Shown in pieces: positions 20,738 to 30,949 of a DNA stretch of 64,000 bases. Source of the stretch: Symbiodinium microadriaticum. Taxonomy: Eukaryota; Sar; Dinophyceae; Suessiales; Symbiodiniaceae. The notes under the pieces are model-generated. The model saw nothing but the letters and a program-made list of their open reading frames with translations. It ran no database searches and was not told where the DNA came from. The position numbers and the translations under genes are program-made. The DNA lies in contig LSRX01000322.1 of the NCBI GenBank assembly GCA_001939145.1, forward strand, positions 399,978 through 463,977. The letters are read 5' to 3'. Position 1 is the stretch's first letter. Each line of letters starts with the position of its first letter.

Positions 20738-21043
20738 TCAACATTCTTTCTGATCATGGAGCCTGTGGGGGATGCTTCGCTTGCTGCTAGGCTTGGCTTC
20801 TCTGTCCCGACGCCCAAGAGGCAGGCAGGGTTCGTGATCCGGATGCAGGCTGGGAAGTATTAGCTTCTCGAGGGCACGCCAAAACAGGTCTAGTCCTGGT
20901 GTCTTGTTGCCACATGTTGCCACCAGGAAATGAAACCCGAGCTTGTTGTGGCAGTTTCGCGGCTGCCGGCTAGCGCAGATATGATTCGGTTCACGTGAGC
21001 TGACATGGGCTCTGATGTGGTGGAGCCGAAGCAGCTGAGCCAC
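20738..21043 (-). CDS. Exon-like frame, unknown function
   Basis: The best part is LDLFWRALEKLILPSLHPDH, then a basic tail before TGA. Another exon candidate follows at about 20,610-20,698 (GQGDKTLSIMSKRRDSCLVK) after a CTACAG acceptor. No family is recognised. Confidence 0.4.
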   Translation of the reverse strand: MAQLLRLHHIRAHVSSREPNHICASRQPRNCHNKLGFHFLVATCGNKTPGLDLFWRALEKLILPSLHPDHEPCLPLGRRDREAKPSSKRSIPHRLHDQKEC

Positions 21044-21919
21044 GCATCAGCATCCCGGCTGAGCTCTGCCAGCTGCATCGGAAGATCACCTTCTCACTGT
21101 GCCTGCGGCTTTGATGCGAGTTGTGACATTCCATGAGCCACCCGGCTCCTCAGCTGCCAAGGTTACCCTGGGCCTCGGAGTGGCTGTGGCAGAACGGCAG
21201 TAAATCCGGCAAAGGCCGGAAGCACTTGAATGCACGTTCTCACAGCAACTGCTAGCCCTCTGCTCGTCCGTGCCGGGCATGGGGCACATGTAGCCGCGCC
21301 TGAACTGCTTTTTTTGTGACTGTGCAAGTGCCAATTTTGCCGGTCGCCTTTCTCAGAGGCTTCAAAATGTTGCCAAGCCAGGTGAGGTGTTGTGTTCAAG
21401 GGTTCGAGTTTTCGGCGAGCTTTTGAGCAGACATCACGCGGTGAGATTCTGTGCAATGCATCTGTCAGACGGCACCTGCTCTGCTTGATCTGTTAACTGT
21501 CACCGCTACTTTGTGATGCATTGTCTTAGCGGCAAATGGGGGGGAGCCACCTGCAGGCAGCCAACCTCCTTTTATCCGGCGCAGAGCCATGCGCTGTGAG
21601 AGCTGAGAGCTGCCTTGCTCTCCCGCAAAGTCGATTCCACCTTGCAGCCTCCCGTCGTGGAGGTTGCAGCCATTGCAGGCTCGTCGCCGAAGCCCAGAAC
21701 TTGTGTAGTCCCCTAGCCGTCCTCATCACGCAGAAGCTGTCGGAAATGATCCGATCTCCTTGCTGGCGGTCGGGTCGCCGGGAGTGCCACTTCAGAACAT
21801 GTTCTACGACGGTCAGAACAGAGTCACAGATAGCAACAGGAAACTGTGCTCGAAACTCCCAAGCTGCAGAGAGCCGTCATACCCTCCGGCGGGGCATCAG
21901 CAGATGCAGCTAGCGTGTG

Positions 21920-22140
21920 CTTGGGATGCACCATGCGCGAACAAGACGCCATTTTAAGCATGATCACCACGATCTTTCCCAAGAAGTCCTGTGACCTCCG
22001 TGGCAGGTGCCACTCCTCAGCTTTCCAGGTCGTGCACAGCTCGAAGATATGCGCAAACACACAGTTTGGGTGGACCACCCTGAAAGGAGCGTCGAAGGGA
22101 GGGCATGGACTTCGCAGAGTGTGCAAAGAAGCTTTTGTCG
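21920..22140 (-). CDS. Exon-like frame, unknown function
   Basis: It reads HPNCVFAHIFELCTTWKAEE, then WHLPRRSQDFLGKIVVIM. The composition suggests a folded domain, but the plus strand is open over the same bases (21,846-22,160), so the strand is probable rather than sure. Confidence 0.35.
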
Positions 22141-22474
22141 GTTGGCGCTTGAAGCCTTGAAAGCCTCTGCTTGAAAGCTCTCGTTCTCGAGATGACATGC
22201 GGCGAGGCCTTGACAACGAAGCACCGCCGCATTATGCGTGCACCAGAGACGAGAGACTTTTAAGTTTGCAGCACGGAGCCACATTACGCTGCGACAACGG
22301 GAATCAAGGCCTTTGAAAGATTGCTTTCACACACCATGTCGCAGCTTGCAAGCCATCCCGTCAGACTCCTGCATGTTGCATCCGTCACCGGAGACCCTTC
22401 CATCATTGCAGGCTCTCGAACCCGAGCTTTTCTTCAATCTGACGGCGGACGACGCCTTTGCCTTAGTTCTTTGC

Positions 22475-22771
22475 TCAATGCGCGCTCAGTGCCGGCAACA
22501 GGCAGGGCCGGGTTCCGTGGACACCTCTGGCCTGGGCTTGGACTGGGTAGTCCACTAAGCAGCTGCCCGGCCAGCGAAGTTGCTCGTACAGCAGCCACAG
22601 AATTTGGAGTTGGCTGGGCGCGTGATTCTCTATAGCTTTACATGACAGCTCCCCAGCCGAATCATGGTAGCATCTGATTTGTTGTTGCAATTTCCGCGAC
22701 TTGCAGGCACCGTAGCGGCCGTAGCGGGCATTGAATTCTCGCAGGGATAGCTTCACTCGGCTGACAGGCAT
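22475..22771 (-). CDS. Exon-like frame, unknown function
   Basis: It begins VSRVKLSLREFNARYGRYGA and continues through CYHDSAGELSCKAIENHAPS to a hydrophobic LWLLYEQLRW segment. It directly follows the 22,753-22,977 frame on the same strand. Confidence 0.45.
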   Translation of the reverse strand: MPVSRVKLSLREFNARYGRYGACKSRKLQQQIRCYHDSAGELSCKAIENHAPSQLQILWLLYEQLRWPGSCLVDYPVQAQARGVHGTRPCLLPALSAH

Positions 22772-22977
22772 GGGAAAATCAGTCCAGACGACTCCTTCCA
22801 GTTGCTCGCGCTTGATTCCGGGATGTGGTGCTTAAAGGTGCTGTGGTGCCGTAGAACACGCGCACAGATCATTCTTTGTACTGCTTTGTACAAAGCTTCC
22901 TCAGAGTACCTTGGAGGTTCCGTAATTTGCGCTTTGTCTCCATGCGTGAAGCATCCGAGTTGCGGCTCGAGCATCAC
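22753..22977 (-). CDS. Exon-like frame, unknown function
   Basis: It starts MMLEPQLGCFTHGDKAQI and continues SEEALYKAVQRMICARVL and FKHHIPESSASNWKESSG. A CCAAG|GTACTC donor lies inside it, so it may be one exon plus intron or a single 75-residue block. Confidence 0.4.
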   Translation of the reverse strand: MMLEPQLGCFTHGDKAQITEPPRYSEEALYKAVQRMICARVLRHHSTFKHHIPESSASNWKESSGLIFPCLSAE

Positions 22978-23387
22978 GAAGCCTCAGCCTGCCTCTTCCA
23001 TCGCGAGATACATGAGACCCCACATGACCTCTGCACCCGGTCTGCTCTAGTGCACACCTGTCGCTGTGTGTTGGAGGTGAACTTCCATTCCCTGACGCCG
23101 TGCCATGAATAAGAAGAGGAACCTCTCGCATTTTCTAAGATTCCCAAAGCATGGGCCTATGCCGATGCACCCGCCCTTCGCCCGGACACGCGGGCTTTTG
23201 CGCAAAAAGCACCTCGGGTTCCGGGGTGTTTCGAGCCAGGCCCTGGCTCCAGCCTTCTTCCAAGGCCGCGGCGCGATGCGGCTTTGCACACCAGCTCCCG
23301 GGCGAATGACGCAGAGTTAGCTGGGAGCTTGCTTCAGATGGCACATCAGGTGCTGTGCGCAGATGCGAGCACGGTGCGGTTGAACAA

Positions 23388-23670
23388 TTAACGGCATGAT
23401 TGCAATAGACATGATGGAATGCACTCCCAATCCGCATTGCTGTCAAATTCACACTCTGTCATGCACCTGCATTCCAACTCGACGGCACCAACCGTTGCAA
23501 CGGTTTCTTCGGAGCTGTCGCTGCGGTACTTGTAGCTCATCCATGTGCCCGGCAAGGTGGAGGTGCTTCGGTGGGCCCCTGCCCCTTTTGCTGGTCTTCT
23601 GTTGGTCTCAGGATGCCTCAGGTCTTCGATCCCAGGAAGTGTTGTGCTTTCGATGGCTCTGCGGCGCAGC
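23388..23670 (-). CDS. Probable C-terminal exon, cysteine-rich end
   Basis: It encodes GIEDLRHPETNRRPAKGAGA, then MSYKYRSDSSEETVATVGAV and ends CRCMTECEFDSNADWECIPS plus a short Cys-containing tail at TAA (23,388). This is one of the most convincing minus-strand coding blocks on composition. Upstream exons of the same gene probably lie at 23,690-23,880 and about 23,895-24,000. Confidence 0.5.
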
Positions 23671-23689
23671 GGAGCCCGAAGCTGTGGCA

Positions 23690-23875
23690 CCTGTTCTGGG
23701 CGTGTTTTTTCGCAGCATCGATCCAGCTGAGCACTGCCAACGAGAGCTTGCTGCTTGTATCTTTCCAGTGTACTTGTGGCACCAAACGAACGGTCCAGGT
23801 GGGCGTGACAAGAAGGGCATCTTAAGTGGCGAGGTGATGGACGTGCCCTTCTTGAAGGCAACAGGCTTCACTAAG
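23690..23875 (-). CDS. Exon candidate upstream of the cysteine-rich C-terminus
   Basis: The frame KPVAFKKGTSITSPLKMPFL continues RPPGPFVWCHKYTGKIQAAS and ends near ACAG|GTGCCA. A further candidate just above (about 23,895-24,000) reads LREHALPMEKRNVRAMIVQV then EISGEMRPNG. The three blocks share strand and spacing. No domain is recognised. Confidence 0.4.
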
Positions 23876-24835
23876 GCATCAAGTTGTCAGAAACCCGTTT
23901 GGTCGCATCTCCCCAGAAATCTCCACTTGCACGATCATCGCCCTGACATTCCGCTTCTCCATCGGCAACGCATGTTCTCTGAGAGGAAGTTCTGTGTAAC
24001 GGATACAAGTCCGACTTCAACGCAGGGCTAGTTGGTGCTGTCACCCTTCCCTTGCCGGGCTCTCTGACGTTTGGGATGACACCACTGTCGCGGACAAGTG
24101 AGCACCCGGAGAGGCAACGACAGGTCGAACCTGTCCTAGCAAGTAGTGCCCCGCATGACGCGTCAGTTTACCTAGTTGTGCCCTGCCTGGCTTGAGAGAT
24201 CTTGAAAGCATGCTTCATTGGCTCGGAAATCCTCGTGCAACTGTTTTTTGCAGCCAGCACGTGACAGCGTGGGACGGCTGGGGTACGAGCTAGAAGCCTT
24301 CAAAAGCCACGCGGAGAGTTTGGCAAAGAAGCCAAAGTGTGCCCCCAAAGCTCCCATAGCCCCTTTGCAGAAAGGTGTGGACCTTTCATGCACGGGCATC
24401 AGCATGCAGCTTCGGCAGTGCGGGCTGTCTAGGATCCTTAATGTCATACAAAGTACAGATATGTACAGACCTACTAAAGCAGAAAGATATATGAGTTGAG
24501 AAAGCAGACCTGACTCCAAGTATGCGCTTCAGAGGAGGCCTTATAATTTCACTGTCGCTGGGACAGTTTCGCTCTGCACAGCTCTTTACTCTCGTAGCAG
24601 CTGACACGGGGCTAACATCCGTGCAGCCTAATTATAGTAAGCCCCAAAAAGTTGGAAACCGGATTAAGGACAAATAGTGCTGGGATTCCTTATACATTAC
24701 TCTTCAGGATTGGGGTTATTGGGTTTCCAACTCCTGGGCTTCTACTGTAAACCCTTTCGCCCTTGCATGCAACAAGTGTTAAGTCGCCTGCAACCGACCC
24801 CAGGACTTTCCGACAAGGTTTCTAACACACCAAGC

Positions 24836-25492
24836 CTATGCGTTCTCTAAGTTTTTATCCTTCGCAGCTGGTGTCCACAACGTGTCCGCGCCGTGGAGGC
24901 GTGACGCAGAGCCGTTTTCGATGGAGCATCGGCGGTGTCTAGGAGCTGCCAGGTTGCTACCGGCTCCTCCCTGAAGTCTCTTTGAGAGCAGTTTCGCGAC
25001 ATGATTGAGAAAGAGGACATTGCCGTTCCTGCTGTCGCGCTGGGGTCGATTTTCGCATCCAGTCGCAGCAGGCGCGAGCGCCAGCTGCAGCTGCACGCAA
25101 TCGTGAAGAGCTCGCTCGGTCACACCGCTACCCAGTACTCTGCCATGCCAAGTTCCGTTACGCTGAGCATACGTACGACCTGCCAGGTTGCTGTCAGCTT
25201 CTCCCTGAATGCGTTTTGAGATCAGTGTCGCGACATGATTGAGAAAGACGAGATTGCTCTTCCTGCTGTCGCCGTGGGTTCGATCTTCGCATCCAGTCGC
25301 AGCAGGCACGAGCGCCAGCTGCCACTGCACGCAATCGTGAAAAGCTCGCACTGTCACACCGCTACCCAGCACTCTGCCATGCCAAGTTCCGTCACATCTT
25401 TGGACCGGAGGTAATGTGCTTGCACTTAGAGCACAGCTGCACCCTGTTAAAGCATACGCCCGCCTGGCACATTGGCCTTTGGGCAGAGCCAT
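24836..25492 (-). CDS. Frame with an in-frame 78-residue tandem repeat
   Basis: This 218-residue frame contains two copies of a 78-residue unit. Each starts GTWHGRVLGSGVT and continues through HDCVQ, LALxPAATGC and FLNHVA(T/K)L(I/L)SKRLQG-like words. The DNA copies lie at about 24,949-25,182 and 25,183-25,400, a 234-bp offset divisible by three with no frame-breaking indels. The plus strand is partly open too. The intact frame in both copies supports minus-strand coding; function is unknown. Confidence 0.45.
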   Translation of the reverse strand: MALPKGQCARRAYALTGCSCALSASTLPPVQRCDGTWHGRVLGSGVTVRAFHDCVQWQLALVPAATGCEDRTHGDSRKSNLVFLNHVATLISKRIQGEADSNLAGRTYAQRNGTWHGRVLGSGVTERALHDCVQLQLALAPAATGCENRPQRDSRNGNVLFLNHVAKLLSKRLQGGAGSNLAAPRHRRCSIENGSASRLHGADTLWTPAAKDKNLENA

Positions 25493-25897
25493 CCGCTGCT
25501 TCTCCGTCTTCGCTCATTGCCCGCAGACCCCTCGACAAAGGCCTTAAAAGCGGTTGAAGATGTCTACTGTCTTGACGGCAGGACACCTCCCCCCGCCTCC
25601 TCTCCACCGGACTCCCTCCACCCTATCCCCCCTCCCTCGCCCGCCCCTTCTCACCGTGAAAGAACTTTCGCTTTCCCGCCCCCGGAAGCAGATGGGTTGA
25701 GGGCCTCTGAAGCAAAACCCCAGGACCCCAAACCCTAAATTCCTAAATCTGCGGTGCGACATAGTGAGCTGGGCGGGTGGGAAAAAATCGAAGAAATACT
25801 TAAGCTTGCTCATAGGCCGGCTACGAAACCTTGGTGCAGCAAGCTGCCTCTTCGAAAGGCCTAGGTATGAGCCTGTAGGAAGGATCTTGGACCCACT

Positions 25898-26100
25898 CTA
25901 CATTCCAACAGACTGGTACTGGGAATATCCAAACGCCAACTTTGGGGTATTATAATGTGGGATGCCACTTTGTTGATCGCGCCGTTTGTTGGCGTACTTT
26001 GAAAGGCCCTGACTAAAGCACCGAGTTTCCCACGAACTCTGACTTGCGACATCCGAAAGTGACACCTGGCTTGTGCTGCCGGTCAGGCTGTTTAGGGTAC
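25898..26100 (-). CDS. Probable C-terminal exon of a coiled-coil gene
   Basis: It encodes LTGSTSQVSLSDVASQSSWE, then SKYANKRRDQQSGIPHYNTP, ending GYSQYQSVGM at TAG (25,898). The Ser/Gln-rich composition is typical of a disordered tail. It lies below, and in the same direction as, the coiled-coil exons at 26.4-27.05 kb. Confidence 0.45.
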
Positions 26101-26418
26101 AGGGCTGCAAAAGGCAGCGCAGCTCGCCGGGTTGGTAAAGGGTTATGTGTGCACCCATTTCCAGCACACCTGACAGCATGGGATGAGGCGCATGTGCATG
26201 TGTTTAGCAGTTCTGGCACGTTGCGGGTGCTTGTTTGTCGGACCAGTGTGGCTATACCTCGGTGTTTGAGGTTTCTTGATCGAAGCCCTGAAGGAAAGGC
26301 AAAGGGTGTCTGAGACATCTTTCCTCCCAAGGCGGGTTTTCCATCTGACAAAAGAATGAGTGGGTCGGAGCCCCGAATGACAGATTGTTGTTGGCTCCGG
26401 CCCACGACATGTGGTTTG

Positions 26419-26535
26419 TCACACACTCGAAGGGCTGCCGATGGCTTCATGCGCCGGGCTTGTTTCACGGCTGTGAGCCTTCTGCTGAACTTGGGCTGCC
26501 TGAGCCCGGATCTGCTCGTCCTGGGTCTGCATCAT
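26419..26535 (-). CDS. Exon candidate, Gln-rich helix
   Basis: It follows a CGACAG acceptor and reads MMQTQDEQIRAQAAQVQQKA, then HSRETSPAHEAIGSPSS. It can end at a GT donor (AGT|GTGTGA) or at the in-frame TGA (26,419-26,421). A small additional exon candidate (SRGSDSLIKRKTRIV) lies at about 26,570-26,660. Confidence 0.45.
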   Translation of the reverse strand: MMQTQDEQIRAQAAQVQQKAHSRETSPAHEAIGSPSSV

Positions 26536-26747
26536 CTGTCGTGAAGCTGTCTACACCTCCACGCTACTGTTCACATAGTTCCGCAAGTGACGATCCTCGT
26601 CTTCCGCTTAATCAGACTGTCGCTCCCACGGCTGGGCGGCTTCACTGTGTGAACCGTCTTTGCTGGCACGAGGGTGATCTCACCGGATTGAGACCTCCTC
26701 CTCGCTTCTTGAAGTGGAAGACTCCACTCTTCCAGGTGCCTTTAAAC

Positions 26748-27053
26748 CTCTTGCAAGTCCACACCATGAACCGTTTCCAGGGGATGCGTGAGGTACTGTA
26801 GCATCTGTTCCACATCTTGCGTGGTCTCGGTTGAAGCGGCCAGCCTCATGAGGTTCACATTTGCATCTTCCCTTGCTTTGCGGCTCAGTGCAAGGGTCTC
26901 ATTCATGTAGTCGATGGCATCATCCAGCTTGTAGAAGAGCTGCCTTTCACGCTGCGTGGGGTACTCTCCACGCTCTGCTTGCCGAGCTCGGATCTGCCTC
27001 TCCCGTGGTCGATAACCCGTGTGGCTGGGAAGGCTGTGGAGCTTGCGGAAAGT
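26748..27053 (-). CDS. Coiled-coil exon, unknown protein
   Basis: It has an acceptor TATAG above and a GAG|GTTTAA donor below. The roughly 100-residue peptide contains RQIRARQAERGEYPTQRERQ, then LFYKLDDAIDYMNETLALSR and REDANVNLMRLAASTETTQD. Heptad-like spacing and charge suggest a coiled coil. Antisense ORFs are shorter and less protein-like. Partners and function are unknown. Confidence 0.55.
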
Positions 27054-27440
27054 CTATACGCCAAGTTGCCGATGGCGACTTTGATGTACTCTGTGCATGC
27101 ACATCAGCCGTGCGGAAAGCATGGGAGGCCTTGAGTTCGAAGCGAGCGTGGTTCTGCCTGAGACGCCAGAAGAAGTTAATACAAGATCTACAGAGCGGTG
27201 CTGCGCGCGCGTGGCCACACAAACTCTTGGCCAAGGTGCTACAGCCACTTCGTCTTCAGACCTAGCTCCTGCACAGCCGTGTCGGGGCGGGCGAAGATGA
27301 TGTGACAAGACTTGTGTCCTGCAGCTACCCCAGAGTACTCAACATTGTTGTTGCAATTGCAGGGCTGCCCGGCGCAGGAGTCGGGAGCAAAGCTTCTTGT
27401 GAGTGTGACTGCCACAGCCTTCCAAGCAGCAGTCGAGCGG

Positions 27441-27700
27441 TCATGCGAGTGCCAGTATCTGTACGATGCGGTGCTTCAGCAGCTCGTCGTGCGTTTCAGA
27501 GAATGCGAAGTGCCATTGCAAGTCTGCCTGGTGGTGCAGGTCAGCTGTTGAGTTCTCAGCGATGAGCGTGAAGTGAGGAGCAGAGGGATGGCTGTGGCTG
27601 GTTCCAGTGCCGGACTGCACAAAACCCATCATGCGAGAGCATCGAACTTGCATCAAGCGATGCTGCTGCCAGTCCAGCCGTGAGTGAAACAGGAACGGGC
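27441..27700 (-). CDS. Exon candidate upstream of the coiled-coil exon
   Basis: It encodes PHFTLIAENSTADLHHQADL, then QWHFAFSETHDELLKHRIVQ before TGA at 27,441. The upper edge is uncertain (an open frame continues to 27,836). It is placed in the same gene by orientation only. Confidence 0.45.
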
Positions 27701-27830
27701 AAAGGAGACCCGATGGGGCGCCCAGGGTTCCGATGCTCCCTCCCCTCCGCGACGAGGCTTGGGACCCACTGGCCAGGGACCGAGGTGTCAGCGAATTCCA
27801 GTGGCGCTGGGCATCGACGAAGAGGTGTAG

Positions 27831-27951
27831 GAGCACGACCTCGACGGAGCCTTGGGCTTCGCGACCTTAGCTGTGAATGCCGAGGTGTTCTGGGCCACCA
27901 CGAGGGGCAGCGTCGGCGTCGAAGAGGTGCCCCTGGTGTGGATATACGCCT
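27831..27951 (+). CDS. Plus-strand exon candidate, strand uncertain
   Basis: It follows GTGTAG and ends before GTAGGC. It encodes LDGALGFATLAVNAEVFWAT, then TRGSVGVEEVPLVWIYAL. Two further plus candidates follow: about 28,139-28,200 (PSEVFAPDSNEEELPSEEET) and about 28,429-28,610 (LRLLRRISALTPESEEEALR). Minus frames of similar quality overlap (27,556-28,275 and 28,272-28,910), so strand is unresolved here. Confidence 0.3.
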
Positions 27952-29126
27952 TGGTAGGCGACGGAGCGACGCTGTGTCCGCCATGCCTTCCGGCCGTGTT
28001 GGGAGCACGAGGGGTAAACTCTGGTCTGAACAAAACTGCCGCCAACAAGACAAGCCTACCAAGTGCGGGCCTGGTGGCACTGTCAGCCTGCAACAGCAAT
28101 CTTGCCAAGTTCTTTCATACCGCTGTGCGGCCCTAGTCTCCGTCCGAGGTCTTCGCACCCGACAGCAACGAGGAGGAACTACCCTCCGAAGAGGAAACGA
28201 GGTTAAGCACCGAGGGGCACCCCTGGCATCGCCCGGGCTCGCCGGGCAGAGGATCATCTTCGTGCGCGACTTCATGCTTTAGGGTGTCGAGAGGTCGCTG
28301 ACTGCGCGGCACACTTCCAAGTTCTGTCCCGGGGCTGTTGCCAGATCCGCCACGCCCTTGTCTGGCTGGGGCAAGCCCACCAACTGCCGCTCGCGCTCTC
28401 GTCTGACGTGGCACTATGTGGCAAGCTTCGCTTGCTGCGACGGATCTCTGCCCTCACCCCAGAATCAGAAGAAGAAGCACTGAGAGGAAAAGACTGGCTG
28501 ACGGCATGTTGCAAAGGGCCAGGCGAACTTTGGCGGTCGGCGCGGGACAGGTTCAGGCCGCAGATCGCTGTCGAGTATACAAACACAGTCAGGCCAGACA
28601 TGGCAGAGATCAGAGGTGGGCAAGTCGCGCTCAACTTCGTGCTGCTGCCACAGTTGAGACGATGAGATGGAGCAAGCCAGCGCACCATCGGCCTTTCTGG
28701 AGACATGTTTTGAGGCGTGGAAGCAGCAGGTGCTGCCGGGGCCCGATCAAGCTCTGGGGTGCGTACAAACGTGGGCTCACCGGCATGTCCAAAGTCCAGT
28801 GAGATGGGTGTTTGGCCAGCTGACAGGCATGAGCGATGGCCCATTCTCCGAAGATTGTGCCGGTGAGCCATCGATCTCGCATGATGCATGATCCTTACGT
28901 GGTCCCACATGGCAAAACGACATAGCTCCGCATGTGCTGCAGAAATTAGCGCTCGCTGCAGCAGCTAGTCCGCTATTCGACCGCAGCTTTGCCGCAGGCC
29001 TCTCGATGCTGGAAGTAGAGTTCTTGCACGAAGGCTTAGCCAGAGCAAGTTTCGCCATCAGGATTTGTGCGGGCAAATGCGCTCTCGGTGGTCGTTTTTG
29101 CTGGCAGTCCGCACATCCGCAGCTGC

Positions 29127-29525
29127 TCAGAATGTAAAGGATGTTTGAGTCCTCAGGTGTGAGATGGACACAGCAGCAATCTTTTCTGCGGCGCAGCGTG
29201 AGCTGGCTCCAGAAGCCCCTTTGCAGGCATGCTTGTCTGTGCAGCTCTGCTTCTGCAGCCACGATGGCAAGTCATTGCGCCAGCGTTGCCAAAATGCTGA
29301 GATATCCTCTTCTTGCGGGCGGGGCTTTGACAGCAGGCTTGTGCAGCAAGATTCTGTCGCGAGGACAGCATGAGCAGACTTGCACATCGGTTGGAACAGC
29401 TGCTGGTTTGTTTTGAGTAGGTCCTCTTTTGTCACTGCAGTGGTTTCAAGCACCTGCAGATTCATCTCAGGATCCATTTGGTAATCCAAGGTTTGGACTT
29501 GCGTCAGAGGACACTCTGCTGCCAC
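29127..29525 (-). CDS. Duplicated exon-like frame, copy 1
   Basis: This 132-residue frame includes LTQVQTLDYQMDPEMNLQVL, then TAVTKEDLLKTNQQLFQPMC and EEDISAFWQRWRNDLPSWLQ. It looks like a folded helical protein segment, but no family is recognised. The 986-bp duplication repeats it exactly at 30,113-30,511. Plus-strand ORFs over the same bases are shadows. Confidence 0.45.
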   Translation of the reverse strand: MAAECPLTQVQTLDYQMDPEMNLQVLETTAVTKEDLLKTNQQLFQPMCKSAHAVLATESCCTSLLSKPRPQEEDISAFWQRWRNDLPSWLQKQSCTDKHACKGASGASSRCAAEKIAAVSISHLRTQTSFTF

Positions 29526-30112
29526 AAACAGCCCTTCTCATACGCTTGCTGTCGCTGCTTCAGACAGCTGCTCGATTGCCCGCATCGTCGTTGTTAGGCC
29601 AGCCTGATGTGGAAAGATATGCCGTCGCACACGCTTTTGGGCGGCTGCCAAATACAGTTTCTGGTGCAGCTGTCACGGTGAGATGGAGCAAGCCTGAGCA
29701 CCATTGGTGCTGCCGAGGCGAAATCAAGTCTCAGACTGCGTGCGCATGTGAGGGGGCACCGACATGTCCAAAGATCGGAGTCCAGTAGCAGGGGTGTCTG
29801 GCAAGCTGCCGGACAAATACGATAGCCCATTCTCCGAAGATTGTGCCGGTGAGCCATCGATCTCGCATGATGCATGATCCTTACGTGGTCCCACATGGCA
29901 AAACGACATAGCTCCGCATGTGCTGCAGAAATTAGCGCTCGCTGCAGCAGCTAGTCCGCTATTCGACCGCAGCTTTGCCGCAGGCCTCTCGATGCTGGAA
30001 GTAGAGTTCTTGCACGAAGGCTTAGCCAGAGCAAGTTTCGCCATCAGGATTTGTGCGGGCAAATGCGCTCTCGGTGGTCGTTTTTGCTGGCAGTCCGCAC
30101 ATCCGCAGCTGC

Positions 30113-30511
30113 TCAGAATGTAAAGGATGTTTGAGTCCTCAGGTGTGAGATGGACACAGCAGCAATCTTTTCTGCGGCGCAGCGTGAGCTGGCTCCAGAA
30201 GCCCCTTTGCAGGCATGCTTGTCTGTGCAGCTCTGCTTCTGCAGCCACGATGGCAAGTCATTGCGCCAGCGTTGCCAAAATGCTGAGATATCCTCTTCTT
30301 GCGGGCGGGGCTTTGACAGCAGGCTTGTGCAGCAAGATTCTGTCGCGAGGACAGCATGAGCAGACTTGCACATCGGTTGGAACAGCTGCTGGTTTGTTTT
30401 GAGTAGGTCCTCTTTTGTCACTGCAGTGGTTTCAAGCACCTGCAGATTCATCTCAGGATCCATTTGGTAATCCAAGGTTTGGACTTGCGTCAGAGGACAC
30501 TCTGCTGCCAC
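30113..30511 (-). CDS. Duplicated exon-like frame, copy 2
   Basis: It is identical in translation to the frame at 29,127-29,525. If both are spliced into one transcript, the protein has a tandem repeat; if each belongs to its own gene, this is a young gene duplication. A second shared frame (29,724-30,248, matching 28,777-29,262) overlaps on the same strand. Confidence 0.45.
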   Translation of the reverse strand: MAAECPLTQVQTLDYQMDPEMNLQVLETTAVTKEDLLKTNQQLFQPMCKSAHAVLATESCCTSLLSKPRPQEEDISAFWQRWRNDLPSWLQKQSCTDKHACKGASGASSRCAAEKIAAVSISHLRTQTSFTF

Positions 30512-30949
30512 AAACAGCCCTTCTCATACGCTTGCTGTCGCTGCTTCAGACAGCTGCTCGATTGCCCGCATCGTCGTTGTTAGGCCAGCCTGATGTGGAA
30601 AGATATGCCGTCGCACACGCTTTTGTGCGGCTGCCAAATACAGTTTCTGGTGCAGCTGTCACGGTGAGATGGAGCAAGCCTGAGCACCATTGGTGCTGCC
30701 GAGGCGAAATCAAGTCTCAGACTGCGTGCGCATGTGAGGGGGCACCGACATGTCCAAAGATCGGAGTCCAGTAACAGGGGTGTCTGGCAAGCTGCCGGAC
30801 AAATACGATAGCCCATTCTCCGAAGATTGTGCCGGTGAGCCAGCGATCTCGCATGATGCATAATCCTGACATGGTCCCACATTCTGATTGTAAGTAGCTG
30901 CCTGCTTGCTGCAGAAATCAGCGCTTGCTGCAGCAGCTATGCTCCTCTT

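Larger units (their letters stand above)
28835..30815. repeat. Recent tandem duplication, 986-bp period
   Basis: About 28,835-29,815 and 29,821-30,801 are nearly identical at an offset of 986 bp, with only a few substitutions (for example G/T near 29,637 versus 30,623). A more diverged relative precedes (about 28,660-28,830) and a partial copy follows (30,800-30,945). Coding frames inside are duplicated intact. Confidence 0.95.

Noticed and set aside
23396..24031. 211-residue plus ORF
   Set aside because: Antisense to the more convincing cysteine-rich minus C-terminus; Cys/His/Pro-rich shadow composition.
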